From positions 1 to 64,000 of the forward strand of contig CAMYJH010000014.1 in assembly GCA_947258715.1 (NCBI GenBank): DNA of 64,000 bases, in the 5' to 3' direction. The DNA comes from an uncultured Gammaproteobacteria bacterium. GTDB lineage: Bacteria; Pseudomonadota; Gammaproteobacteria; HK1. The position numbers were made by a program, and so were the translations under genes. Below, one piece after another: positions 51,730-64,000 of this stretch; within the stretch, counting starts at the first letter, position 1; each line of letters begins with the position of its first letter. The notes under the pieces are model-generated. The model was not told where the DNA came from, did not search any database, and saw only the letters and a list, made by a program, of their open reading frames with translations.

Positions 51730-52599
51730 TCAGAGCCAGTAGACGAATATGAACAGCCCGAGCCAGACCACGTCCACAAAGTGCCAGTACCAGGCCGCGG
51801 CTTCGAAACCGAAATGATTCTCCGCGCTGAAGTGTCCCTTCATCGCGCGCCATGTCATCACGCTCAGCATGATGGCACCGATGGTGACGTGAGCCCCATG
51901 AAAGCCGGTGAGCATGTAAAATGTCGAGCCGTAAACGCCGGTGGTAAGCCTAAGGTTCATTTCAGAGTAGGCGTGAATGTACTCGTACGCCTGCAGACCC
52001 ACGAACAGAAAGCCCAAGCCGACGGTCGCCAGCAGCCAGAGCACGAACTGCGGACGACGGTTCCTAAGGATGGCCCAGTGGGCGAAGGTCACAGTAACGC
52101 CGCTGCTCAGCAGGATGATGGTGTTGAGCGCAGGTATGCCCCACGCCGGCATGGCTTCGAAAGCACCGCCGATATCGCCGGGACCGTTGGTGGGCCAGAC
52201 GGCCTCGAAATTCGGCCACAGCACCGGGTTGGTGGAGATCCCGCCGGCGCCTTCGCCGCCCAGCCACGGAACCGAGTACACGCGCGCATAGAAGAGTGCG
52301 CCGAAAAATGCGGCGAAGAACATGACCTCGGAGAAAATGAACCAGCCCATAGCCCAGCGGAAAGAGTGATCCACCTGCTTGTTGTAGCTGCCGGACTCAC
52401 TTTCGCTGATAACCTCGCCAAACCAGAGAAACATCATCGCGGCGACGACGAGCACGCCGATGATCATGGTCGTGCTGCCGACAGCGGATCCGTTGAGCTT
52501 CAGCGCGAAGCCGGTCAGCAGCAACGAAAGTCCGATAGAGCCCATGATGGGCCACTTGGTGCCGTGAGGTAGATAGTAACCGTCGTGAGTTGCCGCCAT
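51730..52599 (-). CDS. ctaE: Cytochrome c oxidase subunit III
   Basis: 289 residues with seven membrane helices. RWAMGWFIFSEVMFFAAFFGALFYAR and the closing FHGAHVTIGAIML ... WHFVDVVWLGLFIFVYWL are typical. Subunit III stabilises the oxidase and binds lipid. It is the last gene of the coxB-coxA-cox11-coxC operon. Confidence 0.95.
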   Translation of the reverse strand: MAATHDGYYLPHGTKWPIMGSIGLSLLLTGFALKLNGSAVGSTTMIIGVLVVAAMMFLWFGEVISESESGSYNKQVDHSFRWAMGWFIFSEVMFFAAFFGALFYARVYSVPWLGGEGAGGISTNPVLWPNFEAVWPTNGPGDIGGAFEAMPAWGIPALNTIILLSSGVTVTFAHWAILRNRRPQFVLWLLATVGLGFLFVGLQAYEYIHAYSEMNLRLTTGVYGSTFYMLTGFHGAHVTIGAIMLSVMTWRAMKGHFSAENHFGFEAAAWYWHFVDVVWLGLFIFVYWL

Positions 52600-52641
52600 T
52601 GTCGTCGTTTCCTGGATTCTTGACTGAAAAGCGAAAAGTGC

Positions 52642-53181
52642 TTATCCCTTCGCGTCCCGCTCGAAAAATGTGTAGGAGAGCGTCACCGTTCTGATCTGCG
52701 CCGGAAGGTCGGTATCGACGACGAAGCGCAGGGGAAGCTCTCTTACTTCACCGGCCTCGAATCGCTGCTCAGTAAAACAGAAGCACTCGGTTTTGTCGAA
52801 GTACTTCGACGCCGTTGCCGGGGCGACGCTTGGCACCGCCTGACCCACCTTGGCAACCGATCCCATATTCCTGGCAACGAAGGTCGCCTCGTAGATTTTA
52901 CCGGGGTGGACCTTTATCTCGTGCTTGAGCGGCGCGAACTCCCAGGGCAGCCTGCTGTTGACGCTTGCGGTAAATTGCACCGTCACCAGCCGCGACTCGT
53001 CGACCGCGCCGTCCAGCGCGCTGGCTTCCACCACGCCGGTCTTTCCATTCAGACCCGTCAGCTCGCAGAAAACGTTGTAGAGCGGCACCAGCGCAAAGCC
53101 GAAACCGAACATCGCAACCACGACCAGGCCGAGTCTCCCCGCGGCGCGTCGGTTGGCTCGATTCGTGTCCGATTGGCTCAC
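52642..53181 (-). CDS. ctaG: Cytochrome c oxidase copper-assembly protein Cox11/CtaG
   Basis: 179 residues: one membrane helix (about 17-37) and a periplasmic domain with the copper-binding CFCFTEQRFEAGE motif. Cox11 inserts CuB into subunit I. GTG 53181 overlaps the stop of the tiny upstream gene (GTGA). Confidence 0.94.
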   Translation of the reverse strand: MSQSDTNRANRRAAGRLGLVVVAMFGFGFALVPLYNVFCELTGLNGKTGVVEASALDGAVDESRLVTVQFTASVNSRLPWEFAPLKHEIKVHPGKIYEATFVARNMGSVAKVGQAVPSVAPATASKYFDKTECFCFTEQRFEAGEVRELPLRFVVDTDLPAQIRTVTLSYTFFERDAKG

Positions 53182-53303
53182 AGCGGATTGACGAAAATCA
53201 TCAGCAAGTAAAAACCGAAAGCTATAAGCCCCAAAATGATCGCCAGCCGTATGTTGGCCTTACGCTGCTCCTTGTGCACGCCGTCCACCGTCTTAGATCC
53301 CAC
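53178..53303 (-). CDS. Small single-helix cytochrome oxidase assembly protein
   Basis: 41 residues from GTG 53303, preceded by AGAAAG. A charged start (KEQRKANIR) leads to one membrane helix (LAIILGLIAFGFYLLMIFV). Proteins of about 40 residues with this pattern lie between coxA and cox11 in other Proteobacteria and are called cytochrome oxidase small assembly proteins. It overlaps ctaG, so coupling is likely. A longer upstream frame is open but not conserved. Confidence 0.75.
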   Translation of the reverse strand: MGSKTVDGVHKEQRKANIRLAIILGLIAFGFYLLMIFVNPL

Positions 53304-53381
53304 AACGCTTTCTCGATCGCGCCCAGACGAACGCATAGTTGTAACACTCGAAGGCCAATCCCGAGCTGGCCTTGGCACGCA

Positions 53382-54986
53382 TCAGCTGTGCGCCTCTGCA
53401 TCGCTTACCTGAGGCGGCGTGGCGAAGGTGTGGTAGCCCGGCGGCGAGGACAGCGACCACTCGAGTCCGTGCGCGCCCTCCCATACCCGGTTGGTGGCCT
53501 TCTCGCCGCCGCGGATGGTGCTGAACACGATATAAACGAACAGCAGCTGCGAGATCCCGAAGACGAAGCCGCCCACGCTGGATACCCAGTTCCAGTCCGC
53601 GAACTGGATCGCATAGTCGGGTATGCGCCGCGGCATACCGGCGAGACCTAGAAAGTGCTGGGGGAAAAACAGCACATTCACGGAAATGGCCGAGAGCCAG
53701 AAGTGCCACTTACCGAGGGTCTCGTTGTACATATGCCCGGTCCATTTGGGCAGCCAGTAATAGGCCCCGGCAATGATGGCGAAGACCGCGCCGGTCACAA
53801 GCACATAGTGGAAATGGGCCACCACGAAATAGGTGTCGTGGTACTGAAAATCCGCCGGCACGATGGCCAGCATCAGACCGGAAAATCCGCCAATGGTGAA
53901 CAGCACCACGAACGAAATCGCCCACAGCATGGGCGTCTCGAAGCTCATGGATCCGCGCCACATGGTCGACACCCAGTTGAAGACCTTCACGCCGGTCGGC
54001 ACCGCGATTAGCAACGTCGTGTACATGAAGAACAGCTCGCCCGAAAGCGGCATGCCCACGGTGAACATGTGGTGCGCCCAGACGACGAAGGAGAGAAAGG
54101 CGATGGAGGCGGTGGCGTACACCATCGACTCGTAACCGAACAGCGGCTTGCGGCAGAACGTCGGGATGATCTGCGAAATGATACCGAAGGCCGGCAGGAT
54201 CATGATGTAGACCTCGGGGTGCCCGAAGAACCAGAAGACGTGCTGGAACATCACCGGGTCGCCGCCTCCAGCGGCGTTGAAAAACGCGGTGCCGAAGAAC
54301 TTGTCGGTGAGCAGCATGGTCACCGCCCCGGCCAATACCGGCATAGCCGCCACCAGTAGGTAGGCGGTGATTAGCCAGGTCCACACGAACAGCGGCATCT
54401 TCAGCAGCGACATGCCGGGTGCGCGCATGTTGAAAATGGTGACGATGATGTTGATCGCGCCGAGCACCGAAGAGATGCCCATCAGGTGCACGGCGAAGAT
54501 CAGAAACGGCACGTTGGCGCCGCCTTGGAGCACCAGCGGCGGATACATGGTCCAGCCGCCGGCCGGGGCGCCGCCCGGCATAAAGAAAGTCGCAATCAAC
54601 AGCGTGAACGCGAAAGGCAGGATCCAGAAGCTCCAATTATTCAAGCGCGGAAGCGCCATGTCCGGGGCGCCGATCATGATCGGGATCTGCCAGTTGGCGA
54701 AGCCCACGAAAGCTGGCATCACCGCACCGAAGATCATGATAAGCGCGTGCATGGTGGTGAACTGGTTGAACCGATGCGGGTCCAGGAACTGCAGACCCGG
54801 CTGGAACAGCTCGAGACGAATTCCCATGGCCAGAGCGCCGCCGACGAAGAACATGAGCAACGCAAAAAGTAAATAAAGCGTGCCGATGTCTTTGTGGTTC
54901 GTGGTAAAGACCCAGCGCAGAAGCCCGGGTTCAGGACCGTGATCGTGGTGTTCGTGATGTTCGTCGTGAGTCGTCGCGGTGCTCAT
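53382..54986 (-). CDS. ctaD: Cytochrome c oxidase subunit I (aa3 type)
   Basis: About 534 residues from ATG 54986, with GGAGG 9 bases upstream; a TTG 6 bases earlier is less likely. Twelve helices; FGHPEVYIMILPAFG carries the CuB His, the channel Glu and the cross-linked Tyr, and HHMFTVGMP the next CuB His pair. The heme a/a3 His ligands are in TTMHALIMIFG and VAHFHYVLVTGA. An N-terminal His/Glu-rich stretch (THDEHHEHHDHG) is unusual but seen in some relatives. It starts 2 bp after coxB. Confidence 0.95.
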   Translation of the reverse strand: MSTATTHDEHHEHHDHGPEPGLLRWVFTTNHKDIGTLYLLFALLMFFVGGALAMGIRLELFQPGLQFLDPHRFNQFTTMHALIMIFGAVMPAFVGFANWQIPIMIGAPDMALPRLNNWSFWILPFAFTLLIATFFMPGGAPAGGWTMYPPLVLQGGANVPFLIFAVHLMGISSVLGAINIIVTIFNMRAPGMSLLKMPLFVWTWLITAYLLVAAMPVLAGAVTMLLTDKFFGTAFFNAAGGGDPVMFQHVFWFFGHPEVYIMILPAFGIISQIIPTFCRKPLFGYESMVYATASIAFLSFVVWAHHMFTVGMPLSGELFFMYTTLLIAVPTGVKVFNWVSTMWRGSMSFETPMLWAISFVVLFTIGGFSGLMLAIVPADFQYHDTYFVVAHFHYVLVTGAVFAIIAGAYYWLPKWTGHMYNETLGKWHFWLSAISVNVLFFPQHFLGLAGMPRRIPDYAIQFADWNWVSSVGGFVFGISQLLFVYIVFSTIRGGEKATNRVWEGAHGLEWSLSSPPGYHTFATPPQVSDAEAHS

Positions 54987-54988
54987 TC

Positions 54989-55927
54989 TCAAAGTCCTCC
55001 GGATTTTTCGCTTCGCGCCGCTGCAACGATAGACGGCTGCACGAGATCGCTCGCATGGGTCACCACCGCCGCCTGCTCTTCGGGGGCCGCTTCAAGTGGC
55101 TTTTTCGCTTCGTTGGCCGCGACCTTCTTCGACGCCATGGCCGCTTTTCGTTCCGCGACCCACATCTTGTAACCCTCTTCGTTGCGCGCTTCCACGACGA
55201 TGGGCATGAAGCCATGGTCCTTACCGCAAAGCTCGGCGCACTGGCCCCGGTAGAGGCCGGTCTTGTCCTCGTCAATCTTGATCCACAGCTCATTGATGAA
55301 GCCCGGAATAGCGTCCTTCTTCATGCCCAGCGAAGGTACCCACCAAGCGTGGATGACGTCATCGGAAGTGAGCAGCACGCGGACCTTTTTGCCCACAGGA
55401 AGAACAACTCTTTCGTCCACATTGCGGAGGTAGTTGTCGACGGCTCTTGGATCTTCGTAAATCGCCTGGCGGCTCGACGGCGCCAGGTTGCTGTAGAAGG
55501 TAACCCCGTCCTCCAGGTATTCATACTTCCATTTCCACTGGTAGGCAGTGACCTTGATGGTCAGGTCCGACTCGCTGGTATCTTCCATGTTGATGAGCGC
55601 GTTGGTCGCGGGAACCGCCATGGCGACGAGGATGACACAGGGAAGCACCGTCCACACGATTTCCGCCTTGGTGCTGTGGTGAAACTGCGCCGGCTCGTGT
55701 CCCAGGGACTTTCGATGTTTCAGCATCGAGATGAACATGACGCCGAAAACGATGATACCGATGACCACACAGATGATGAGAATCAGCATGTGCAGCTCGT
55801 AGGCTTCGCGGCTTATGGGCGTTACCCCAAGCGGCATGTTGAGGTCGCTGAAGGCCGCAAACGCGCTCGAGCCAGTCGCGGCCAACAATGCGCCGACTAA
55901 GAGCCTGCTCAGTCTAGTGAAGTACAT
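54989..55927 (-). CDS. ctaC: Cytochrome c oxidase subunit II
   Basis: About 312 residues from ATG 55927. A signal peptide is followed by two membrane helices and the CuA domain with YRGQCAELCGKDHGFMPI supplying Cys, Cys, His and Met ligands. The aromatic cluster is VTAYQWKWKYEY. After the fold, about 50 residues rich in Ala, Lys and Glu (AAMASKKVAANEAKKPLEAA) form an unusual tail; no c-type heme motif is present. It is the electron entry subunit. Confidence 0.94.
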   Translation of the reverse strand: MYFTRLSRLLVGALLAATGSSAFAAFSDLNMPLGVTPISREAYELHMLILIICVVIGIIVFGVMFISMLKHRKSLGHEPAQFHHSTKAEIVWTVLPCVILVAMAVPATNALINMEDTSESDLTIKVTAYQWKWKYEYLEDGVTFYSNLAPSSRQAIYEDPRAVDNYLRNVDERVVLPVGKKVRVLLTSDDVIHAWWVPSLGMKKDAIPGFINELWIKIDEDKTGLYRGQCAELCGKDHGFMPIVVEARNEEGYKMWVAERKAAMASKKVAANEAKKPLEAAPEEQAAVVTHASDLVQPSIVAAARSEKSGGL

Positions 55928-55956
55928 TGGGTAGCGTCTCCTGAAAATTCCTGCAG

Positions 55957-56478
55957 TCAGACCAGCGTTGCTTCGGCCTCGATGGCCGCAACGCTGAATG
56001 TTTCTTCTGATGAGATAGCGCGTTTGAGTGCTCGAGCCAGTCGCTCGCGTTCCCCGTCCGTCAAAAACGCGCCCAATTGTAGCTGTTTTCCCTGAGATCG
56101 TATCACCAGACGACTCGGATACCATTCGATGCGTGATGGAAGCAGCTCGATCCGCGCCCAGACTCGGTCAAGCTCCCAAACCGTCCGCATTCCCCGTCTG
56201 CCTTTTTCGACCGCGATCCGGTTGTCCTTGATCCGAATCACTTCCGTTTCCCGCCCGCTCAAGGCGCAAAGATAAAAGCCCGCCGCCAACAGCAAAACTT
56301 CCGCCCCCGCCAAAGGCAGCACCAGCCAAAATCCCATCAGCGTGAAGCCGATGGCCACGAGCATGCAAAGCGACGCCAGCGTTGCGTATACGATTTTCGT
56401 CTGCCGCCAGCTGAGCGACCGGTTAGGGCGGATGACGAACCGGCAGCCCTCCTCGCGGCGAATCGTTGTTACGACCAT
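55957..56478 (-). CDS. DUF2244 membrane protein preceding ctaC
   Basis: About 173 residues from ATG 56478 (an ATG at 56535 is possible). RRFVIRPNRSLSWRQ-type opening (FVIRPNRSLSW), two adjacent helices, then a soluble domain with ELDRVWARIELLPSR and RLVIRSQGKQLQLG. DUF2244 proteins are often found next to cytochrome oxidase genes; their function is unknown. It lies 29 bp ahead of ctaC and probably starts the transcript. Confidence 0.8.
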   Translation of the reverse strand: MVVTTIRREEGCRFVIRPNRSLSWRQTKIVYATLASLCMLVAIGFTLMGFWLVLPLAGAEVLLLAAGFYLCALSGRETEVIRIKDNRIAVEKGRRGMRTVWELDRVWARIELLPSRIEWYPSRLVIRSQGKQLQLGAFLTDGERERLARALKRAISSEETFSVAAIEAEATLV

Positions 56479-56654
56479 CGCGCCTGATCCGGTCTGCTCG
56501 GCGTAACCGGATTCCTGTAAAAAAAGGCCACACATGCTAACTTAGGGGCAAGTGGCGCGCAAATTTTCCCGGCCAATAAATTCATGCACTTAAAGGCGGC
56601 TCACGCCGCCGACGCGAACCCGATTGGGAGTGAGGAAATTCTGCCGCTCAACCA

Positions 56655-57401
56655 TTAGCGGACGCTTCGCTCCAATGGCGTGATCCATTTGAGGTGGCGG
56701 TGGATGTCTTGCCCGCTGAAGGCTCGCTCGAAGTGCGCCACCGTCGGTGTCGGTGTGTAGCCCACAGTCGCCATTCGCGGCGCTGGAATCCGCGCGTTCA
56801 GTGCCTCGATATTTTCATCCGCCCGGGGGGCGGCGGCCGGAGTCAGCTGGTTGGCCACCCAGCCCACCAGCGGTAGCTCTCGTCGCTCGATGCTTTCCAC
56901 CGTCAACAGGGCGTGATTGAGGCATCCGAGCCTGATCGCAACAACAAGAACTACGGGCAGCGCGAGGCGCTCAACCAAATCTGCAATGCTGTTGCGAGAA
57001 TTCAACGGCACCAGCCAGCCGCCCGCACCTTCCACCACGCACACGTCGGCGGACGCGGCAAGCTTTTTGAAAGCGCGCTCGATGCGGGCGAAATCGATGC
57101 GCACTCCCGCCTCGGCGGCGGCAATGTGGGGAGCGACAGGGGGCTCTAAGGCCACCGGGTTGACACGCTCATAAGGCTGCGCGACCGAGGCCTGGCGTTG
57201 CAGCAGCAACGCGTCTTCGTTTCTCAGTCCCTCGGGCGTGCGCTCACATCCCGCGGATACCGGCTTCATGCCCACCACCGACCAGCTTTGCGCCTGAAGC
57301 GCCGCCATCAATCCCAAGCTAACCCAGGTCTTGCCGACCCCGGTGTCAGTGCCAGTGACGAACACGCCACCAGAGCCGGGGGTGGAAACATGATCGGTCA
57401 T
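56655..57401 (-). CDS. bioD: Dethiobiotin synthetase
   Basis: 248 residues. FVTGTDTGVGKTWVSLGL is the Walker A motif near residue 14, and VEGAGGWLVPLN the second conserved loop. It closes the ureido ring from diaminopelargonate with ATP and CO2. It overlaps bioC by 4 bases (ATGA). Confidence 0.94.
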   Translation of the reverse strand: MTDHVSTPGSGGVFVTGTDTGVGKTWVSLGLMAALQAQSWSVVGMKPVSAGCERTPEGLRNEDALLLQRQASVAQPYERVNPVALEPPVAPHIAAAEAGVRIDFARIERAFKKLAASADVCVVEGAGGWLVPLNSRNSIADLVERLALPVVLVVAIRLGCLNHALLTVESIERRELPLVGWVANQLTPAAAPRADENIEALNARIPAPRMATVGYTPTPTVAHFERAFSGQDIHRHLKWITPLERSVR

Positions 57402-58285
57402 AAACGCGGTGGCGCGACGCTCAAGCTGGTTGCCGCGCTGGGCACCGGTTTCCAGGCGTGGGCAAACACCGCTTCGATGGTAGCCGGCAACAGGCCGTTC
57501 CTGCGGTGAACTTCGTACGCTTGAGCCATGCGCTTCATCTTGGCGCGGGTGGTCAACCCCCGGGAGCGATTCACAAGCGCGTTGCCGGAGCCTGAGGACT
57601 TGAGCTCTTGCATCAGTTCCTCGACGTGCTCGTACTCGGCGGTGAGCCGCGCAGTATCCATCACCACGTCGGCAAAACCTGCGCCCACCAGAGCGTCGCC
57701 CAGATCGTGCATGTCCATGAATTTGTTAACGTGGGGCAAAGCATCGGTTTGGCTGAAGCTTTGGCGAAGCTCGCAAAATGTGTCAGGGCCGAGAGTGGAG
57801 AACATGAACAGACCACCCGGTTTTAGCAGTCTTAATATTTCGCTGAATACTCGATCCGGGTGATTGCACCACTGCAATGTTGTGTTGGAAAGCACAAGGT
57901 CCATGCACTCCGCGGCCAGCGGCAGATGCTCAGCGTCAGCGCAAACAAACTGCTGGCGGGTGAGCAGACGCCACGTCTTGCCCCGGGCAACGGCCAGCAT
58001 CGACTCGGCCAGGTCCAGTGCCAACACCCGAGAGCGGCGATAACGCCTACTGATTGTCGCGGTCAGTGCGCCGGTACCGGCGCCCAGGTCGAGAATCCGC
58101 GCGGGCTCAATACGCACCGGCTCCAGGTGTTCGAGCAGTCGCGCACCAAGTTCTCGCGGCACCCGAGCGGCACCGTCGTAATAACGGGCGGCGCGCTCAA
58201 AGTGGGTACGAACCGATCGTTTATCGAGGCGGTACGATACTGCCTGGTCGCGCACCGGGTCACTGTCGTCGCGCTGAGGGTTCAT
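57398..58285 (-). CDS. bioC: Malonyl-ACP O-methyltransferase BioC
   Basis: 295 residues. AdoMet-binding ILDLGAGTGALTATI and LPLAAECMDLVLSNTTLQWC are diagnostic of BioC. It methylates malonyl-ACP so that fatty acid synthesis can make pimeloyl-ACP. It is separated from bioB by 157 bp where bioF and bioH would often be. Confidence 0.92.
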   Translation of the reverse strand: MNPQRDDSDPVRDQAVSYRLDKRSVRTHFERAARYYDGAARVPRELGARLLEHLEPVRIEPARILDLGAGTGALTATISRRYRRSRVLALDLAESMLAVARGKTWRLLTRQQFVCADAEHLPLAAECMDLVLSNTTLQWCNHPDRVFSEILRLLKPGGLFMFSTLGPDTFCELRQSFSQTDALPHVNKFMDMHDLGDALVGAGFADVVMDTARLTAEYEHVEELMQELKSSGSGNALVNRSRGLTTRAKMKRMAQAYEVHRRNGLLPATIEAVFAHAWKPVPSAATSLSVAPPRL

Positions 58286-58442
58286 CCGATCTTCGGTACC
58301 TTCGGCGTCGTCTGTTTAACGAGAACTTTTACCGGAAGAAGTAAAACCCAACGCTGGCGGGAAAACAGGTGCCCGTTATCGGTTACTTCCACCGCCCCGA
58401 GAAGCAATTGGAAACCAAGCTCTTGCAACCCGTCTCGAGCAC

Positions 58443-59438
58443 TCAGTCCGGAGTCGATGCTGGTGACAACGGAGCACCCTCGGGGCGTATCCCGAGTCGC
58501 GCAAACAGCGCTTGATCGTCGGCCGGCACCGGGTTGGGGGTGGTAAGCAACTTTTCTCCATAAAAAATTGAGTTGGCGCCGGCAAAAAAACAAAGCGCCT
58601 GGGTTTCTGCCGACATCTCCTCGCGGCCGGCAGACAGACGTACATACGATGCCGGCATCATGATCCTGGCCAAGGCGATGACGCGCACGAACTCCAGCGG
58701 GTCAAGACGAGGCGTGCCATGCAGGGGCGTCCCCTCCACCTGTACCAGCAAATTGATGGGCACGCTCTCAGGATGCTGGGGCAGGTTAGCAAGCGTCAGC
58801 AGCAGTCCGATGCGGTCCTCCGGCCGCTCACCCATACCCAGAATTCCGCCGCAGCAGACTTGGATGCCGGCATTCCGCACGTGCTCGAGGGTCTCCAGCC
58901 GGTCCTCATAGGTGCGGGTGGTAATGATGGCCTGGTAAAAGCCCGGAGAGGTGTCCAGATTGTGATTGTAAAAATCAAGCCCGGCGGCTTTGAGACGATG
59001 GGCTTGTTTCAACGTCAGCATGCCAAGGGTGGCGCAGGTCTCTAGCCCCAGTGCGCTCACCGCCGCGATCATCACCTCCACCGCGTCTAGATCCCTATCC
59101 TTTGGGCCTCGCCAAGCGGCCCCCATGCAGAAACGCGTTGCCCCCGCAGCTTTGGCCGCGCGAGCCGCCTCAATGACCTCGTCCGGGGAGAGCAGGGACT
59201 CGGCTTGGCGGCCGGGCGCGTAGCGGGCGCTCTGGGGGCAGTAAGCACAGTCTTCGGGGCAGGCGCCGGTTTTAATGCTGAGCAGCGTGCTCACCTGGAC
59301 CCGGTTGGGTTCGAAACGCTGGCGGTGGGTGGTTTGCGCCGCAAACAGAAGGTCGTTTAGCGGGCGGGCGTAAAGCGCTTCCGCTTCTTTACGCGTCCAG
59401 TCGTGTCGAAGACCTTTGTCGTCTTCTGCCGTTGCCAC
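58443..59438 (-). CDS. bioB: Biotin synthase
   Basis: 331 residues from GTG 59438, with AAGGAG 5 bases ahead; a longer upstream frame is not conserved. Radical SAM cluster Cys are in [11 protein letters not shown] and further motifs are [19 protein letters not shown] and [11 protein letters not shown]. It inserts sulfur in dethiobiotin. It is divergent from comF. Confidence 0.95.
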   Translation of the reverse strand: MATAEDDKGLRHDWTRKEAEALYARPLNDLLFAAQTTHRQRFEPNRVQVSTLLSIKTGACPEDCAYCPQSARYAPGRQAESLLSPDEVIEAARAAKAAGATRFCMGAAWRGPKDRDLDAVEVMIAAVSALGLETCATLGMLTLKQAHRLKAAGLDFYNHNLDTSPGFYQAIITTRTYEDRLETLEHVRNAGIQVCCGGILGMGERPEDRIGLLLTLANLPQHPESVPINLLVQVEGTPLHGTPRLDPLEFVRVIALARIMMPASYVRLSAGREEMSAETQALCFFAGANSIFYGEKLLTTPNPVPADDQALFARLGIRPEGAPLSPASTPD

Positions 59439-59524
59439 TTGATCTCCTTGCGCTTGCGCTGAGAGAAAACTCGGGCAATCATGGGAACGGCTCGGCCGCT
59501 TGTCAACGCGAAGGACCGCAACAA

Positions 59525-60229
59525 GTGAACAACTGGCTAAGGATTGGTCATGAGTGGCTGCTTCCGCGCCAATGTTTGTTGTGCCGCGGCGCGGCTTCAG
59601 GCATCGACCTTTGCCCCGGATGCCGGCGCGCCCTTCCCCGAATCGAAAACCCGTGCCAGGGCTGCGGCACGCCGCTACGCTCTGGGCGACGCTGCGCACC
59701 CTGTATTCAGCACCCGCCGCCCTTCGACCGCGTGCGCATTCCCTACCTGTATGCGGATCCCGTCAATGCGCTGATCCACGCGCTCAAGTTCCGCCGCCGG
59801 CTCGCCGCCGCCTCGGTGCTGGGCAGCCTGCTTGGCGCACACCTGAAGGACTCAGGTCTCTTCCCGCCGCAGTGGATCGTGCCGGTGCCGCTGCACCCGA
59901 AACGTCAGCGAGAGAGAGGATTCAACCAGTCTATGGAAATAGCCCGGCCGCTGTCGGCTTGCCTCAAAGTTCCGATCGCGCCCCGACTTGCTCGCAGAAC
60001 CCGGCCCACCGTTGCCCAATCCAGTCTTCAGGGCGCAGACTCCAGGCGCCGCAACGTGCGCGGCGCGTTCTCAGCCGAGACCAGGACGGCGCAAACGGCG
60101 GCACATGTCGCTATTGTGGACGACGTGGTCACCACTGGCGCCACGGTAATTGCCCTTGCGCTGGCGCTCAAAAGCGCCGGGGTGACCCGAATCGAGCTTT
60201 GGAGCATCGCCCGGGCCAGTGAGCCCTAA
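59525..60229 (+). CDS. comF: ComF-family phosphoribosyltransferase-like protein
   Basis: 234 residues from GTG 59525. Four pairs of Cys form a zinc ribbon (CLLCRG, CPGCR, CQGCG, CAPC), then an amidophosphoribosyltransferase-like domain with [17 protein letters not shown] and the PRPP loop [16 protein letters not shown]. ComF relatives take part in DNA uptake; YhgH/GntX is the E. coli counterpart. With pil genes nearby, a role in transformation is possible. It lies next to bioB in E. coli-like order. Confidence 0.92.
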   Translation: MNNWLRIGHEWLLPRQCLLCRGAASGIDLCPGCRRALPRIENPCQGCGTPLRSGRRCAPCIQHPPPFDRVRIPYLYADPVNALIHALKFRRRLAAASVLGSLLGAHLKDSGLFPPQWIVPVPLHPKRQRERGFNQSMEIARPLSACLKVPIAPRLARRTRPTVAQSSLQGADSRRRNVRGAFSAETRTAQTAAHVAIVDDVVTTGATVIALALALKSAGVTRIELWSIARASEP

Positions 60230-60254
60230 CCCGGTAGCGAACAGGTGACCGTCG

Positions 60255-63766
<3,512 letters not shown>

Positions 63767-63846
63767 GGTTTAGACCGCGCCCACACTTGGCGGGGCGAAT
63801 TGAACTCGGATTGGTTAGGCGCGGAGCGCGTCGGCTTTGAGGCGGC

Positions 63847-64000
63847 TTAAAGCCGCATCGGCATGACCACGTAGCGGCAGCGCTCCCCCCCTTCCGGGGT
63901 CACTAGGCAACTGCTGCTCGCATCAGTGAAGAAAAGCCGGGCATTCTCACCCGGCAGGGCGTTAAGAGCGTCCATGAGATAGGTGACGTTGAAACCCACC
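63847..64000 (-). CDS. dnaN: DNA polymerase III sliding clamp (beta), C-terminal end only
   Basis: The minus strand ends at TAA 63847-63849 and reads back through the window edge. The 50 visible residues (FNVTYLMDALNAL and the closing YVVMPMRL) are the C-terminus of DnaN, whose last residues carry the conserved MPMRL. The rest, including the start, lies beyond the window. recF follows after 80 bp. Confidence 0.93.
   Translation of the reverse strand, partial: VGFNVTYLMDALNALPGENARLFFTDASSSCLVTPEGGERCRYVVMPMRL

Noticed and set aside
59432-59524. Longer comF start at 59432
   Set aside because: It would overlap the bioB start region, has no family-like sequence, and GTG 59525 matches the family N-terminus.

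Overview
The window (about 60% G+C, very dense, many 1-4 bp gene overlaps) looks like chromosomal core sequence of a free-living, aerobic gammaproteobacterium with type IV pili. The main evidence is gene order: dnaN-recF-gyrB, rsmD / ftsY-ftsE-ftsX-rpoH, pilMNOPQ-aroK-aroB followed by gltBD-hemE, and an aa3 cytochrome oxidase locus with heme A synthesis. I cannot name the genus. No prophage, insertion sequence or CRISPR array was found. dnaN is cut by the right edge. That end is near the usual dnaA-dnaN-recF-gyrB block, but oriC is not in the window.

Layout. 1-2.4 kb is a decaying region: a truncated phosphoribosyltransferase, an intact ribosome-hibernation (HPF) protein fused to a cold-shock-like domain, a possible 20-residue membrane peptide, and a wrecked Sel1-repeat/LuxR remnant. 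2.5-7.3 kb is a polyphosphate-related group: a SixA-type phosphatase divergent from ppx, then a CYTH-like/CHAD protein translationally overlapping a ParA-type ATPase. 7.6-10.3 kb holds lapG-lapD, the c-di-GMP control of a surface adhesin. 10.6-15.4 kb holds speD, cysQ, trmB, a receiver lacking its phosphorylation aspartate paired with a metallo-beta-lactamase-fold hydrolase, and thiS-thiG. 15.4-16.9 kb is AT-richer, with an FkbM methyltransferase next to tRNA-Gly(CCC), probably an acquired piece. 17-24.8 kb on the minus strand runs mrcA, a nucleotidyltransferase-like gene, priA, argS and a SPOR protein. 25.2-30.2 kb is the pilMNOPQ operon, with a frameshift in pilQ. 30.4-42.3 kb is aroKB, a dGTPase, gltBD, hemE, a DUF368/PopT carrier and mutM. 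42.5-43.9 kb (minus) is ferredoxin, coaD and rsmD. 44-47.7 kb is ftsYEX and rpoH, with a CIRCE-like operator ahead of rpoH. 47.8-56.5 kb is the aa3 oxidase with its assembly factors and heme O/A synthesis. 56.6-59.4 kb is bioB, bioC and bioD without bioF or bioH. 59.5-64 kb is comF, gyrB, recF and dnaN.

How it works together. The oxidase locus supplies subunits I-III, heme A synthesis (CtaB, CtaA), copper delivery (Cox11, an SCO-like protein) and assembly (SURF1, a 41-residue helper). Pili, LapGD and the receiver/hydrolase pair point to surface-attached life. The most novel-looking arrangement is the CHAD-ParA pair beside ppx. CHAD proteins are known to bind polyphosphate granules and ParA-type ATPases are known to position cargo, so this could be a polyphosphate-granule positioning or segregation system. 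That is inference from gene context only.
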